Assembly (NCBI GenBank): GCA_910586475.1
Contig: CAJUHM010000003.1
Location: forward strand, 1 to 64,000
DNA from: an uncultured Muribaculaceae bacterium
GTDB lineage: Bacteria; Bacteroidota; Bacteroidia; Bacteroidales; Muribaculaceae
DNA length: 64,000 nucleotides
Direction of reading: 5' to 3'
Below the pieces are notes generated by a model. The model was not told the origin of the DNA, searched no databases, and worked only from the letters and a program-made list of their open reading frames with translations. The translations under genes were made by a program, and so were the position numbers. Shown piece by piece: positions 28,296 to 37,601 of this stretch. The first letter of the stretch is position 1, and each line of letters starts with the position of its first letter.

Positions 28296-31200
28296 ATGAA
28301 AAAAACTTTATTGTTCGCAGCCGGATTCGCAGCTCTGTCATTTATGCAGAGCCGTGCTCAGGAGCTGTCAGAAGGCTATCTCGTATGGCCCGAAAGTACC
28401 GGTTTACCGGGCTATGTGACGCAATGGAACGGCGGTAGCGGATCGATCACGATCAACGACCAGGCATGGGAGGATGAAAATTTCTTCATCTCACGTGTTA
28501 AGCCCAAAATCCGTTTCTACAACACAGCGACTCAGGTCTATCCTGAAATCACCCAGTATGACCCTGTGACTAACCCCGACGGAAATGACAAGAGAATGCT
28601 CTGGTGGGTGCCTCTGAGCGACGAAAAGCGCAACGGCGTCAACACCAACGGTCTTCCTAATGGTCTGATGGACCAGGAGGTATTCTCGATGTGGAGCTAC
28701 ATGGACCACTATGGCAACTGGAGTTCTCCCTGGGGATGGGTTCCGGGAGTATTCGCCGATGTTGCCCATAAAAACGGTGTAGCTGTTTCGGGTGTGGCTT
28801 CAGTGCCCTGGAGCAGTGCCGGTGCAAGCTGGAACAACGCTCTGACCCAGTTCGGATCTGTCGACGGTACGGCTGTCGCCAAATTCCTCTACTATCACGG
28901 TGTCGACGGACTCGGCTACAACTCCGAGTGGAACGGTATTGCCCCGCGCACCTACATCACTCCCAACCACGACAAGATCGCAGCCTTCATGGCCGATAAA
29001 AACCCGATCTATGAAAACGTTTGGTACGGAGGTACGAACGACTACGGATCGATCACATTCGATACAGGCGTTCACTCGAACTATGCGAATATCTTCCGCA
29101 ATGCGTCGATGTTCCTGAACTACAACTGGAACAGCCCGTCGACTATCGCGAACTCTATCAAATATGCCAAGGACCAGAACCGCAACCCCTTCTTCATCTA
29201 TGCAGGTCATAACATGCAGGGCGCAAATCCCGGATATGCCAATTTTGAGCAACTGGTAAAATATCAGTATTCGATTGGTCTGTGGGGTGCCCACAATGTC
29301 AACATGCTCTGGAAGGACCGCAACAAACAGGGTTCGTCGACAACTGCAATGCAGCGCACTTATGTCAACATGATCGAGCAGTGGTTCGGTAACGGAAAAC
29401 GCAACCCGGCTATCAAACAGCCTCTCACAGTTAATAAAAACCACCGTCCGAGCGAAGACTGGGCCGGCTTCTCGACAATGATGAGTGCCCGCTCGACCTA
29501 TAACTGGGATCTCTCCGAAGAGCCGTTCATCAGCTATTTCAACCTCGGTAACGGTATGTTCTTCAACTGGAAGGGAGACCGCATGAACTCCAACCAGTGG
29601 TATAACATCGGTATTCAGGACTACCTCCCGACATGGCGCTGGTGGTTTGCCCCGAGCTTCCTCCAGAAGGATGTCGAAGAAGGCACAGTGCATCTTGCCG
29701 CCGACTTCACATGGGACGACGCCTTTGTCGGCGGTTCATGTCTGCAGATCGCCGGTACGTCGGAAGATGAATACCTCCACCTCTTCAAGACCGACTTCAA
29801 CATCAAGACCGGATCAACTATCACTGTCAGCTATAAGCTTCTCGAAGGCCAGGCTGATGTCAACATCGTTATGTCGGCCACCGCAGACCCCGAAAAAATC
29901 GTCGGAGAGGATGCAATGTCGATAATGAAGGTTGCCGATGCCGATGATGACACCGATGCTTCTTATGTCGAAGGTGCCGACGGCTGGATCACCAAGACAA
30001 TCAAGCCGACAGCGAAAATTCTCAACTCGCTGAAAAACGGTACGGCCGTGATCGGTCTCCACTTCAAGAACGCCGAAAACCTCAAGATGCTTCTCGGTCA
30101 GTTCGCAATCCGCTCGAACGCTTCGTTCTCGACTCCGGCCATGCCGAAGATCAAACTTGCGAAAGTCTTTGTCAACAACTACAAGGGTATCGACGGCAAG
30201 CTCATCTGGGACATGGACCACACCAAGGGTGTCGGTGAACCTGTCTACAATGCTGATGTGAAGACTTCGATGTTCCGCGTATGGTCTCAGCAGGAAGGCT
30301 GCGACGCAGTCATGACCGGCGCGACAACCTCGTGGGCCAACATCATATTCCAGGCTCCCTATTCGCCCGAGGGCGGCAATAAGGTCCGCTTCGGTGTCAG
30401 CGCTCTCGGTATCGACAATGAGTCCGAAAGCGAAATCGCATGGAGCGACTACATGGAACTCCCCGCTTATGAAGGCGTCGACAAGATTCAGCTCAGCAAG
30501 CTTGTCATCAAGCCCAACGAGGAATTCACTCTTTCTTTTATCGATCCGATGCATGAAAGCGGAGAATGGACAATCAGCGATCCCGACACCGGAGAAGTTC
30601 TCTTCACAGGTGAAGGCACATCGGTTACGTGCGACGGTATTTCCCGCACCGGTTCGTTCAATGTCACTGTCGAAAGCAACGGCAAGGAACTTTCCTATCC
30701 CCGTTTCGTTCCCGTTTCGCCTATGGAAGTCGGCGCTCTGCCTCAGATCACCGAACTCGGTTTCGGCGAAGGTGCCGGATCTGAAGATGTGACAATCGAC
30801 ATCAACGACGCCCAGAAATTCACCTATAAAGGCCGTCAGGCTGACGGTAACATCTCGCGCGGTATCGACCTCAATGAGGGATGGTTCGGTGTGAATGTCG
30901 GCGAGGTCGGCATCCAGTCCAACCAGTCGTTCTCTGTTGCGGCATGGGTGAAATATGACGAACTCCCCGAAGATCGCTCGAACTTCATCACGATCGAAAA
31001 CCGTGAAACCGGCGGATGGCCTTACAACAACTGGGGCTTCTTCTGGTCACGTATCACCGGCGAAGGTAAATTCGTACACGACAACATCGATACCGCATGG
31101 GGTATGCGCGTCGGCTCTGGAACCGAAGGCCCGCGTCTGTTCTATCGCTACGATGACGCCAAGATCGACCTCGGAGCATGGACTCACGTAGCCGTAGTCT

Positions 31201-32234
31201 TCGAATACTCTACCGGTAGCCAAATGCGCCAGAAGTTCTATATCAACGGTGTTCAGCAGAAAGTCGGTGCTTGGATTCATATCATGAAGAGCACTATGGA
31301 AAACATCGTCGGTAGCGAATCCGGTAAGTGGAGCGATCTCGAACTCGGTTTCGGCAGTGCGTACGCTTATGGTTCTGACACCTATGAACCCGGATTCATC
31401 GACAACAAACGTCCGCTTTCGTCGCTCGACTGGATTGCGTTCGGCGGTTCTTCAAGCGGAATCACCGCTACAAAGGGTTGCGTCGATGACTTCCAGGTAT
31501 GGAACAAGGCGATGACTACCGAAGAGGTAGTGGCTTCAATGAAGGGATTTGACGCTGACAATCTGCCTGCAAACGTAGTCGGCTACTGGGATCTTGAGTC
31601 TGATCCTATCACTCTTACCGACGGCTCGATCGCGATCAGCGGTAAAGCCGGTTCTGCCGCCTCTAAATCAGCCCCCAATGCAAGATGGTGGCCGCAGAAC
31701 ACAGGTACGGGCGAAGGTGCCGATAAGAAGGTCTTCAAGACTTCTCCCCAGTTCCTCTCCGGATGTCCGTTTATTTCGGGTACTGCTTATCCCATCGTGA
31801 CAACTCCGAACTGGTCGGTTCGCGGCGGTACGGTTACTTCTGCTACCGGTAACGACACCGAAGGCGAGGCTTCAATGACTTTCCGCAAGGCTGGTGACTA
31901 TTCAGTGCAGCTTACTCTCGAAAACGGTCACGGTACAGACTCGAAGACCTATCCGGTTGTCAAAGTGACAGACGCGTCTGCAATCGGCGGCATCGCAGCC
32001 GACGGTGACTTCTCGACTTACACAATCGATGACGTGCTCTTCGTTGAATTCGATGCTGACGGCGTTTACAATGTTGAGGTCTACAACATGGCCGGCATGC
32101 TCGTGGGCAGCAAGACAGCAGACATCGTTGCAGGTCAGAACGCACAGATCGGCCTCGGCACTGCAGGAGTTTATCTCATTAAGGTAACCAAGGACGGCAA
32201 AGTGCTCCGCACTGTAAAAGTAATCCGCAAGTAA
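28296..32234 (+). CDS. GH85 endo-beta-N-acetylglucosaminidase with LamG and T9SS sorting domains
   Basis: A 1312-residue secreted enzyme. Signal peptide 1-21. The GH85 domain (about 25-450) has the catalytic Asn-x-Glu at N209/E211 in GYNSEW and the late family motif PTWRWWF near 445. GH85 enzymes cut the chitobiose core of N-glycans. A beta-rich accessory region follows, then Ig-like segments, a LamG/concanavalin-like domain (about 870-1070, AAWVKYDELP to DDFQVWNKAM), a PKD-like segment, and a C-terminal T9SS sorting domain (about 1228-1312, ending GVYLIKVTKDGKVLRTVKV). ATG 28296 is chosen over an in-frame start at 28197, which overlaps the -7 element. It is flanked by strong terminators, so it is a single-gene unit. 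Confidence 0.88.
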   Translation: MKKTLLFAAGFAALSFMQSRAQELSEGYLVWPESTGLPGYVTQWNGGSGSITINDQAWEDENFFISRVKPKIRFYNTATQVYPEITQYDPVTNPDGNDKRMLWWVPLSDEKRNGVNTNGLPNGLMDQEVFSMWSYMDHYGNWSSPWGWVPGVFADVAHKNGVAVSGVASVPWSSAGASWNNALTQFGSVDGTAVAKFLYYHGVDGLGYNSEWNGIAPRTYITPNHDKIAAFMADKNPIYENVWYGGTNDYGSITFDTGVHSNYANIFRNASMFLNYNWNSPSTIANSIKYAKDQNRNPFFIYAGHNMQGANPGYANFEQLVKYQYSIGLWGAHNVNMLWKDRNKQGSSTTAMQRTYVNMIEQWFGNGKRNPAIKQPLTVNKNHRPSEDWAGFSTMMSARSTYNWDLSEEPFISYFNLGNGMFFNWKGDRMNSNQWYNIGIQDYLPTWRWWFAPSFLQKDVEEGTVHLAADFTWDDAFVGGSCLQIAGTSEDEYLHLFKTDFNIKTGSTITVSYKLLEGQADVNIVMSATADPEKIVGEDAMSIMKVADADDDTDASYVEGADGWITKTIKPTAKILNSLKNGTAVIGLHFKNAENLKMLLGQFAIRSNASFSTPAMPKIKLAKVFVNNYKGIDGKLIWDMDHTKGVGEPVYNADVKTSMFRVWSQQEGCDAVMTGATTSWANIIFQAPYSPEGGNKVRFGVSALGIDNESESEIAWSDYMELPAYEGVDKIQLSKLVIKPNEEFTLSFIDPMHESGEWTISDPDTGEVLFTGEGTSVTCDGISRTGSFNVTVESNGKELSYPRFVPVSPMEVGALPQITELGFGEGAGSEDVTIDINDAQKFTYKGRQADGNISRGIDLNEGWFGVNVGEVGIQSNQSFSVAAWVKYDELPEDRSNFITIENRETGGWPYNNWGFFWSRITGEGKFVHDNIDTAWGMRVGSGTEGPRLFYRYDDAKIDLGAWTHVAVVFEYSTGSQMRQKFYINGVQQKVGAWIHIMKSTMENIVGSESGKWSDLELGFGSAYAYGSDTYEPGFIDNKRPLSSLDWIAFGGSSSGITATKGCVDDFQVWNKAMTTEEVVASMKGFDADNLPANVVGYWDLESDPITLTDGSIAISGKAGSAASKSAPNARWWPQNTGTGEGADKKVFKTSPQFLSGCPFISGTAYPIVTTPNWSVRGGTVTSATGNDTEGEASMTFRKAGDYSVQLTLENGHGTDSKTYPVVKVTDASAIGGIAADGDFSTYTIDDVLFVEFDADGVYNVEVYNMAGMLVGSKTADIVAGQNAQIGLGTAGVYLIKVTKDGKVLRTVKVIRK

Positions 32235-32240
32235 AAATCA

Positions 32241-32304
32241 TCCGTTTCCCGGAAACGGACCTGTAATAAAAAAAAGGGATGCGCGTCGCGCATCCCTTTT
32301 TTTT
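32241..32304 (+). terminator. double hairpin, bidirectional terminator after the GH85 gene
   Basis: First a short inverted repeat TCCGTTTCC/GGAAACGGA (32241-32259). Then stem GGGATGCGC (32276-32284) with GCGCATCCC (32288-32296), preceded by eight or more A and followed by eight T, so it can stop both this gene and the convergent lipoprotein gene. Confidence 0.9.
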
Positions 32305-32315
32305 ATCCCTTTTTC

Positions 32316-33146
32316 TCAGGCGGGAGGCAGAATGTCGAGCCAATATTCGGGGATGACTTCGACGGTCGATTCGGAGCCGGAAGGGGATGTGAAGTCAATT
32401 GTCGGGGCGGAACCGTCCATGAAGTCGGACTGATAGAGTGCCGTTGTTCCGTCGGGGGCTGAGAAGCTGAAGATTTCAATGCAGGCCGATCCCTCGATCG
32501 ACCGCGAGCCGGTCATGAGCAGCGTGGGCGCTGAGCGCATTGTCGCGGGCGATTCATAGACGGCGAGGCGATAGACGGAGCTGTTGTCGCCGTCGGGCAT
32601 TTTGTCGATGCGCATTACTCGGCTGTCGGATGCGGAGCGCAGACAGGCCACCGGAGTCCAGCTGCCCCTCAGATGCGCGGCGAGGCTGCCTATCTCAGCC
32701 TGTCGGAGTGAGTCGAGGGCCTTACGCTCGGCCGAGGAGACATAGGGGATTCCGGTGAGATCTTCATAGATCCAGATGTGGCTTCCGTCGCCGACGCTCC
32801 AGCCGCGCCAACCGAAATCCTGCCAGTCATCGGGTGTGGCCTGCGCAATGAAATTGCGGAGCGAATCGTCGACGATTGTGCTGAAATAGCGTTTCATCTC
32901 TTCCGGACCGTTGATGTCGTGGATCGGGTAGGGTCTCGCGAGGGGATAGTTGACAAGTGAGGCAAACGTGTCGCTGTCGCCAGCGGCAATCGCTGCCACA
33001 ACGGATTTGACGGACAGCGGAATGGAGTCGGAGGCTGCGGTCAGACTGATGTTGTCGGTGTTCGCTTTCCGGTTGCTGCATGAGGCGAGCGAGACGCCGG
33101 CGGCGGAGGCCAGGAGGATGAATGAGAGCGGAAGACGGGTGTGCAT
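32316..33146 (-). CDS. hypothetical lipoprotein
   Basis: A 276-residue protein with a signal peptide and a lipobox (LASC, Cys23), so probably anchored in an envelope membrane. Residues 45-125 (AAIAAGDSDTFASLVNYPL to WQDFGWRGWSVGDGSHIWIY) resemble the general pattern of Bacteroidales lipoproteins with an NTF2-like fold, but no family is certain. It is the last gene of the minus-strand run that includes the phage-like lysozyme 36 bases upstream, so it may be co-transcribed with the phage-head module. Function unknown. Confidence 0.7.
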   Translation of the reverse strand: MHTRLPLSFILLASAAGVSLASCSNRKANTDNISLTAASDSIPLSVKSVVAAIAAGDSDTFASLVNYPLARPYPIHDINGPEEMKRYFSTIVDDSLRNFIAQATPDDWQDFGWRGWSVGDGSHIWIYEDLTGIPYVSSAERKALDSLRQAEIGSLAAHLRGSWTPVACLRSASDSRVMRIDKMPDGDNSSVYRLAVYESPATMRSAPTLLMTGSRSIEGSACIEIFSFSAPDGTTALYQSDFMDGSAPTIDFTSPSGSESTVEVIPEYWLDILPPA

Positions 33147-33182
33147 AGCTTCGGGATGTGTGGGGGTTATTGAAAGTCAGGT

Positions 33183-33758
33183 TCAGAGGGATGTCTCGGG
33201 AGGAACGGCGGTTTCGGAAACCTCGGGCGGCATCGAGTCGGTCAGAAACAGAGCGTTGTACTCTTCAATGCGGCGCTGGCGGATTCCTGCGTGTGGCTTG
33301 CCTTTGTAGCGGCAGTGGGCAATGAAGTTTTCATAGATGTCGCGGTCGCCGGCGGCAAGTTTATTTGCAACGGACGATGATTTGGTCGCTCCGGAACCTA
33401 TGTTGTAGGCCAGAACTCCGAGAATCAGTGAATCAGCCCCAAAGTTACGGAAAACCGCACAGTTTTTCAATAGGTCTTTGCGCAGAAGTGCGTCGGCTTC
33501 CGGTTCGGATAGGGGTTTTGTCCGGCTGAATTTCTCGCCGGGCAGAATGAGATGGCCGTAGCCGACCAGGGGCCAGTGGCGTGGCTGATGGAGGGTTTCA
33601 TATTTCTTTATGATTCCGACGGCAACTTCGAAGAGGGAGTCGGTCGCAGCCGGAGTAGCGTTTTCTTCCGCGGGTTCAGTGCCGGCGGCAGCGCCCATGT
33701 TGATGAACGCGCCGACGAGCAGCAGTGCCCCGCAGATTATGGCAAATAGTTTTTTCAC
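33183..33758 (-). CDS. phage-type lysozyme, GH24-like
   Basis: A 191-residue protein with an N-terminal hydrophobic export segment (1-25) and a lysozyme-like domain (about 42-175). KYETLH gives the probable catalytic glutamate at 54, and GYGH is at 66-69, both GH24 hallmarks. The following LLRKDL, LAYNIGSGA and CRYKGKPHAGIRQRRIEEYN are consistent with the Bacteroidales phage/prophage lysozyme group. The Thr of the usual E/D/T triad is not obvious (HWPLVGYGH). It lies in a minus-strand row with portal and capsid genes, which supports a phage origin. The role would be cell-wall cleavage. Confidence 0.8.
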   Translation of the reverse strand: MKKLFAIICGALLLVGAFINMGAAAGTEPAEENATPAATDSLFEVAVGIIKKYETLHQPRHWPLVGYGHLILPGEKFSRTKPLSEPEADALLRKDLLKNCAVFRNFGADSLILGVLAYNIGSGATKSSSVANKLAAGDRDIYENFIAHCRYKGKPHAGIRQRRIEEYNALFLTDSMPPEVSETAVPPETSL

Positions 33759-33835
33759 AATTGTAGATTCTGATAGGGGGTGGGATTTGATTCAGAGTAA
33801 AAACATTGCAGCTGGCTGAAGGTTCACGCGCGGAG

Positions 33836-34258
33836 TCATATCCGGGAGGGAACAATGGTTGCCGGAGCTGACAGGAGACTTCGCAGAGCAGCGAGGGTCT
33901 CCGCTGCCTGAGAGGTTGCGGCCGAGGCTGTGCGGGGGCAGATACCGGCATAGGCGGTGGCAGCGATGCGCGACGCGACGGTCTTTTCGATCAGCAGGCG
34001 CACCGTGGAGGCTGCGGTTGTCGCCGGGATGTCCATTCTGAGTGTGATGATTATGCCATCGTCGCCGGGCGAGGAGATGTCGGCGCCTGTGGCAGCGGCA
34101 ATAGCAGTGGCTTCCCCTTCGGCGAGGCGTGCCAGTGCCGGGGTCTGGTCGCGTGTCAGCAGTGGCGGACGGTCTGCTGACAGATGATGGCGCAGGGCGG
34201 TTTCGGCCAGCAGGGTGCTGACAATGGCTTCTGTTGAGATTGCGATTGATGTTTTCAT
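33836..34258 (-). CDS. hypothetical protein of the phage-head module
   Basis: A 140-residue Ala/Thr/Ser-rich protein with no recognised domain and no clear signal peptide. The pattern (long helix-forming N-terminal half, a DDGIIITLRMDIP strand in the middle, helical C-terminal half) could fit a small structural protein. It lies between the GH24 lysozyme and the 150-residue protein on the same strand, in the same GC-rich style, so it probably belongs to the same module. Not identified. Confidence 0.55.
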   Translation of the reverse strand: MKTSIAISTEAIVSTLLAETALRHHLSADRPPLLTRDQTPALARLAEGEATAIAAATGADISSPGDDGIIITLRMDIPATTAASTVRLLIEKTVASRIAATAYAGICPRTASAATSQAAETLAALRSLLSAPATIVPSRI

Positions 34259-34267
34259 TTTTTCGGG

Positions 34268-34720
34268 TCAGTTTTTCAGGGTTCTGGATTCGGGACCGGA
34301 GGAGGGGAGGGGAATGTGGCGGTGGCGGCGTCGGTTGCGGTTTTCGCGGGCTTCGCGGCGCAGACGTCCGTAGAGAAATGCCGCGGCGGCGGGACGGATG
34401 TAGAAGCGCGGGGCATTGCCTTCGCAGAGCACCAGGGCCAGAGCTTCCGACTCGGTGATCCCTTTGCGGTCCATCAGGCTGTCGACACGGCGCCGCAGCT
34501 CATCAAATGCCGCTGCCGGACCGTCGTGGGCGGTTCTGTCGAGTCCGTTGCGCCGGAGATATGAGAGCCGGCGTCGCGCGTAGGTGAAAGTGACGTAGAA
34601 TTCCGGTGCGGGCGATTCGGCGGCTGCCTTCGCGATCTGCGCCGCCGTCAGAGGTCGGGTCGATTCGCTGACAATGCGGCGGCAGATGCGGAGGAAGTCG
34701 CGGTCGCGACGGTTTTTCAT
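34268..34720 (-). CDS. hypothetical protein with two APxFY repeats, phage-head module
   Basis: About 150 residues, strongly basic. Two copies of a motif are visible: SPAPEFYVTFTYARR and GNAPRFYIRPAAAAF, each followed by a helix, hinting at an internal duplication. I recall similar proteins beside phage-like genes in Bacteroidales but no function. The reading frame is open back to 34804, but a -7 element lies at 34802-34809, so transcription begins inside that stretch. ATG 34720 or ATG 34747 is the likely start; 34720 has the more A/T-rich leader. Confidence 0.6.
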   Translation of the reverse strand: MKNRRDRDFLRICRRIVSESTRPLTAAQIAKAAAESPAPEFYVTFTYARRRLSYLRRNGLDRTAHDGPAAAFDELRRRVDSLMDRKGITESEALALVLCEGNAPRFYIRPAAAAFLYGRLRREARENRNRRRHRHIPLPSSGPESRTLKN

Positions 34721-34801
34721 AGTAATAGTCTGTGTGTTGGCTGTCATGGTGTGGGTGTGATGTCGGTTTATTAAGCGAAAGATTGTTGCGATGAGTGTTG
34801 G

Positions 34802-34809
34802 CAAAGTTA
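34802..34809 (-). promoter_or_regulatory. -7 element inside the phage-head module
   Basis: On the minus strand TAACTTTG. It would drive the 150-residue protein, the 140-residue protein and the lysozyme independently of the portal gene upstream, so these genes could stay expressed despite the element inserted in the portal gene. Confidence 0.5.
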
Positions 34810-34888
34810 CAATGAGGGTTGGGCCGTCAGGGATGACACGCTTGCTAATAAATGTTAAATAACAGATGTCTGTTCTGGAGATGTTGCG

Positions 34889-35584
34889 CTATGAGTTGAC
34901 AATCAGTCGGTTTCTCGCGGCGCGAAATGAGTTGAAGCTGTCGAAGAGGTCGAGGATAGCGATGCTTGAGTTTCGCAGCTGGGCATCGTAGAGCGCGGCG
35001 GAGGTGTGGTTGTTGGTAATATGACCCTGCATGGCGCTGCTGACGCCTGAGATCTGGTTGAAAAGCTGCATCTGGAGATTGAGCAGCTGATAGGCGCCTG
35101 CACACTCGCTGCTGCCGACCGTCTGCCGGATTTCCCCTTTGCCGGGGATGTAGGGGATGACCGAGTTGGGGCGTGCCCACAGCTCGCCGAGCATTTCGAG
35201 ACTAAGGCCCGGAGGCAGTCCGTCGGAGGGGACGAGAAGTGCGCCTTTGGCCGATACGCTCATTATGTGGTCGATCAGTGTGATGAGCCGGTTGACGGTG
35301 CGCTGCTGGTCGATGATGTCCTCGACAAGCGAATGGACCTCTCCGTCGATCAGGGGGTAGAATTTGACCGCGAAGGGGTGGAGCGAGTGGGTGTAGGGTG
35401 AATCGAATTCGTCGAGGATCATTCCGTCGGGGCTCATCATGCGGCAGTGCCAGCGCAGGGTCGTCGAGGGTCGTGTGATGATATCAGACGGTGTGTTGCC
35501 GTCTGCGGGATCGCTGCTTCTGTTATCGGCGGAGGCAAGAAAGAAGCGTCCCGACGAGGGTTCGTGACACCGCAGCTCCACCAA
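34889..35584 (-). pseudogene. phage portal protein, C-terminal half (split by inserted element)
   Basis: The open frame reads the C-terminal half of a portal protein: FAVKFYPLIDGEVHSLVEDI, then a long helix QQRTVNRLITLIDHIMS, PGKGEIRQTV and a C-terminal helical region. It has no sensible start of its own; the first residues come from the inserted element and begin with TTG. The partner N-terminal half lies at 47730-48485 on the same strand. Joining the halves at GGTTC gives one frame of about 454 codons reading HEPSSGRFF across the joint. As it stands the fragment is unlikely to be translated. Confidence 0.85.
35559..35567. repeat. left attachment-site core of the inserted element
   Basis: GGTTCGTGA here and GGTTCATGA at 47791-47799 are direct repeats with one mismatch. 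Both sit in the portal reading frame at the same codon phase. A core with a tolerated mismatch is known for Bacteroidota tyrosine integrases such as that of CTnDOT. Confidence 0.7.
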
Positions 35585-35604
35585 AGTCTGATGAAAGACA
35601 ATGA

Positions 35605-35637
35605 AAAATCCTGCAACTCGCTGAATTGCAGGATTTT
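35605..35637. terminator. hairpin at the left end of the element
   Basis: AAAATCCTGCAA (35605-35616) and TTGCAGGATTTT (35626-35637) form a perfect 12-bp stem with a 9-base loop. T-runs exist on either strand, so it may block transcription into or out of the element. Confidence 0.75.
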
Positions 35638-35682
35638 CTTATATGTAATACGATAAACTAAAATGAACCTGCAGGAAAGATG

Positions 35683-35732
35683 TCCGTTGGACATCACGTT
35701 GGACTTGCAAAATCGGACACCATAAGTCCAAC
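35683..35732. repeat. left integrase arm-type repeats
   Basis: TCCGTTGGAC at 35683-35692, CGTTGGACTT at 35697-35706 and its inverse AAGTCCAAC at 35724-35732. The same words recur at the right end (47717-47740). Repeats clustered just inside both ends are what arm-binding integrases use. Confidence 0.6.
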
Positions 35733-35837
35733 AGGTTTCCGCATATTTCATTGGTATTCACTGTTTTGCACTTTGATAATCCGTTAATTGTCAAGAACTT
35801 TGCACTATTGAATTTAACAACAAAATCATAGTGTAAA

Positions 35838-37031
35838 ATGGAATCAATATTGTTCTTCATCAAAAGAAAAAAGCTCCTCAAAGATGGCTCGGCATCCATC
35901 TTTGTGAGAGTAACATTCGGCAAACTCTCAGCCGAAGTTGCAACGGGTAAGAGTGTTCTGCCCTCCCAATGGGTGGCAACTAAAGGCCGAGCAAAAGGAA
36001 ACGCCCTTAAAACGAAGCAAATCAATGCTTTTCTTGACCAAATTGAATACACCCTCCATGACTTGACACTCCAAATCCAAAGGGAGGGTAAGCAGGTAAG
36101 CGCAAAAGAGATTTTGAACAGATACAAAAATCTCAATGTGCCGAAGATTGGGATTTTGGCTCTGTATGCCGAGCATAATCAGGAACAGAAAGAGCTTGTA
36201 GGAATAACTGTTGCCCTCGGCACATACAAGAGGCATGAAACATCAATGAAACTTTTTCAAGAGTTTCTTATGTTCAAGTACAAAGCCAAAGATATTCCTG
36301 TCAATGAGGTAGATGTGGATATGCTGAAAAAGTATCAGCACTATCTGATGACTGTAAGGCATAACAACAATAACACCACAGTCAAGTATCTCAGAAATCT
36401 TGGCAAAGTCCTCAATATGGCAGTAGTGAAAAAGCTTATTCAATCCTCACCTTTGGAGGAACTTAAATTGAAGATTGAGCCAGTAGATAAAGGCTTCCTA
36501 AACAAAGTAGAGCTTGCCAAACTTGCTGAGAAAGAATTTGATGTGATTAGGCTTGAACAGGTGAGAGATGTATTTCTGTTCTGCTGTTATACAGGACTTG
36601 CCTATGTTGATGTTCATTCTCTCACAGCCGATGATATTGTGGAGGAAGATGGCACAATGTGGATAAGAAAAGCCAGACATAAAACAAATGTGATGTGCCA
36701 TATTCCACTTATCAAGCCTGCCCGTGATATTCTCGCCAAATACGAGCATATTTTAGCAGGATTGGATAAGCTGCTCCCTGTATTGTCAAATCAAAAGATG
36801 AATGCCTATCTTAAAGAGATTGCCTCTATCGTGGGGATTGATAAGGACTTAACGACACATCTTGCCCGCCACACTTTTGCAACGACCGTAACTCTTGCAA
36901 ATCATGTTTCAATCGAGAATGTGTCAAAGATGCTCGGACATTCAAGTATCAGAATGACACAGCACTACGCGAGGATTCTTGATGCCTCCATTGCTAACGA
37001 GATGCAAAACGTTGAAAAACTCTATGAATGA
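35838..37031 (+). CDS. tyrosine integrase of Bacteroidota mobile-element type
   Basis: A 397-residue recombinase. The N-terminal arm-DNA-binding domain (about 1-90, starting with MESILFFIKRKK) is followed by a SAM-like core-binding domain (about 105-210) and the catalytic domain. His341 and Arg344 (HLARHTF), His368 (LGHSSI) and Tyr377 (TQHYARI) are present. At the first catalytic Arg the sequence reads TGLAYVDV, with Ala255 in its place, as in the IntDOT-like group of Bacteroides integrases. The gene lies 270 bases inside the left end of the element and should catalyse its integration and excision together with the HTH protein at 47251. Confidence 0.92.
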   Translation: MESILFFIKRKKLLKDGSASIFVRVTFGKLSAEVATGKSVLPSQWVATKGRAKGNALKTKQINAFLDQIEYTLHDLTLQIQREGKQVSAKEILNRYKNLNVPKIGILALYAEHNQEQKELVGITVALGTYKRHETSMKLFQEFLMFKYKAKDIPVNEVDVDMLKKYQHYLMTVRHNNNNTTVKYLRNLGKVLNMAVVKKLIQSSPLEELKLKIEPVDKGFLNKVELAKLAEKEFDVIRLEQVRDVFLFCCYTGLAYVDVHSLTADDIVEEDGTMWIRKARHKTNVMCHIPLIKPARDILAKYEHILAGLDKLLPVLSNQKMNAYLKEIASIVGIDKDLTTHLARHTFATTVTLANHVSIENVSKMLGHSSIRMTQHYARILDASIANEMQNVEKLYE

Positions 37032-37040
37032 TTCTGTATG

Positions 37041-37080
37041 CCAATCCACCTGTTTTCGCTTGATTATTGGTGGATTGGTA
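37041..37080 (+). terminator. hairpin after the integrase gene
   Basis: CCAATCCACC (37041-37050) and GGTGGATTGG (37069-37078), a perfect 10-bp stem with an 18-base loop, 10 bases after the stop codon. The T tract is weak. Confidence 0.6.
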
Positions 37081-37601
37081 TTCTTCCTCAATTAATAATA
37101 GATAACTATTTTTACTGGAATAACGAAGTCGCTATATATACTATATCTTGATATAAGGAGGCTATATCAAGTATGAATTGAAGGATTGGATGGCCTTTTG
37201 AAAGATCATCATACAGAAACAAGACAACTTTAATGCGTATTCGCAGAAATTTTAATAATAATCGGTTCATTTTCATGATGTATTTTCTTACGAATAGTCA
37301 AGCTGAGTACCATTCGTTTGAAAAAATCTGTTAAAATTTCTACAAAAGTATATGCCTTTATTCTGAATAGACATTTAAGTTTTGAGTCATGTGCTTTTCA
37401 ATTTTTTTCTGAAATTTTTTGAGCACTTCCTTATTCCTACTCGTATAACCTAATCTAAACAACACTCCCCCTATACTTTGGATGTGGGGTTACTCCCCCG
37501 TTAGGCAGTATGGATGTCTTCATTTATATAGCCTAGTGAATCCTCGCATGTCAACAATGGCAGAATGTTCTGCCAAAAAACAACAATAAATCACCCAAAG
37601 T
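37079..37601. other. AT-rich non-coding stretch
   Basis: About 520 bases without a supportable gene. It contains one perfect inverted repeat, CTTGATATA/TATATCAAG at 37147-37171 with a 7-base spacer, next to a run of TA repeats. This could be an operator or protein-binding site. Nothing else was recognised. Confidence 0.5.

Noticed and set aside
37479..37601. CRISPR-like or repeat array in the AT-rich gap
   Set aside because: No regularly spaced direct repeats are present here or anywhere in the window.
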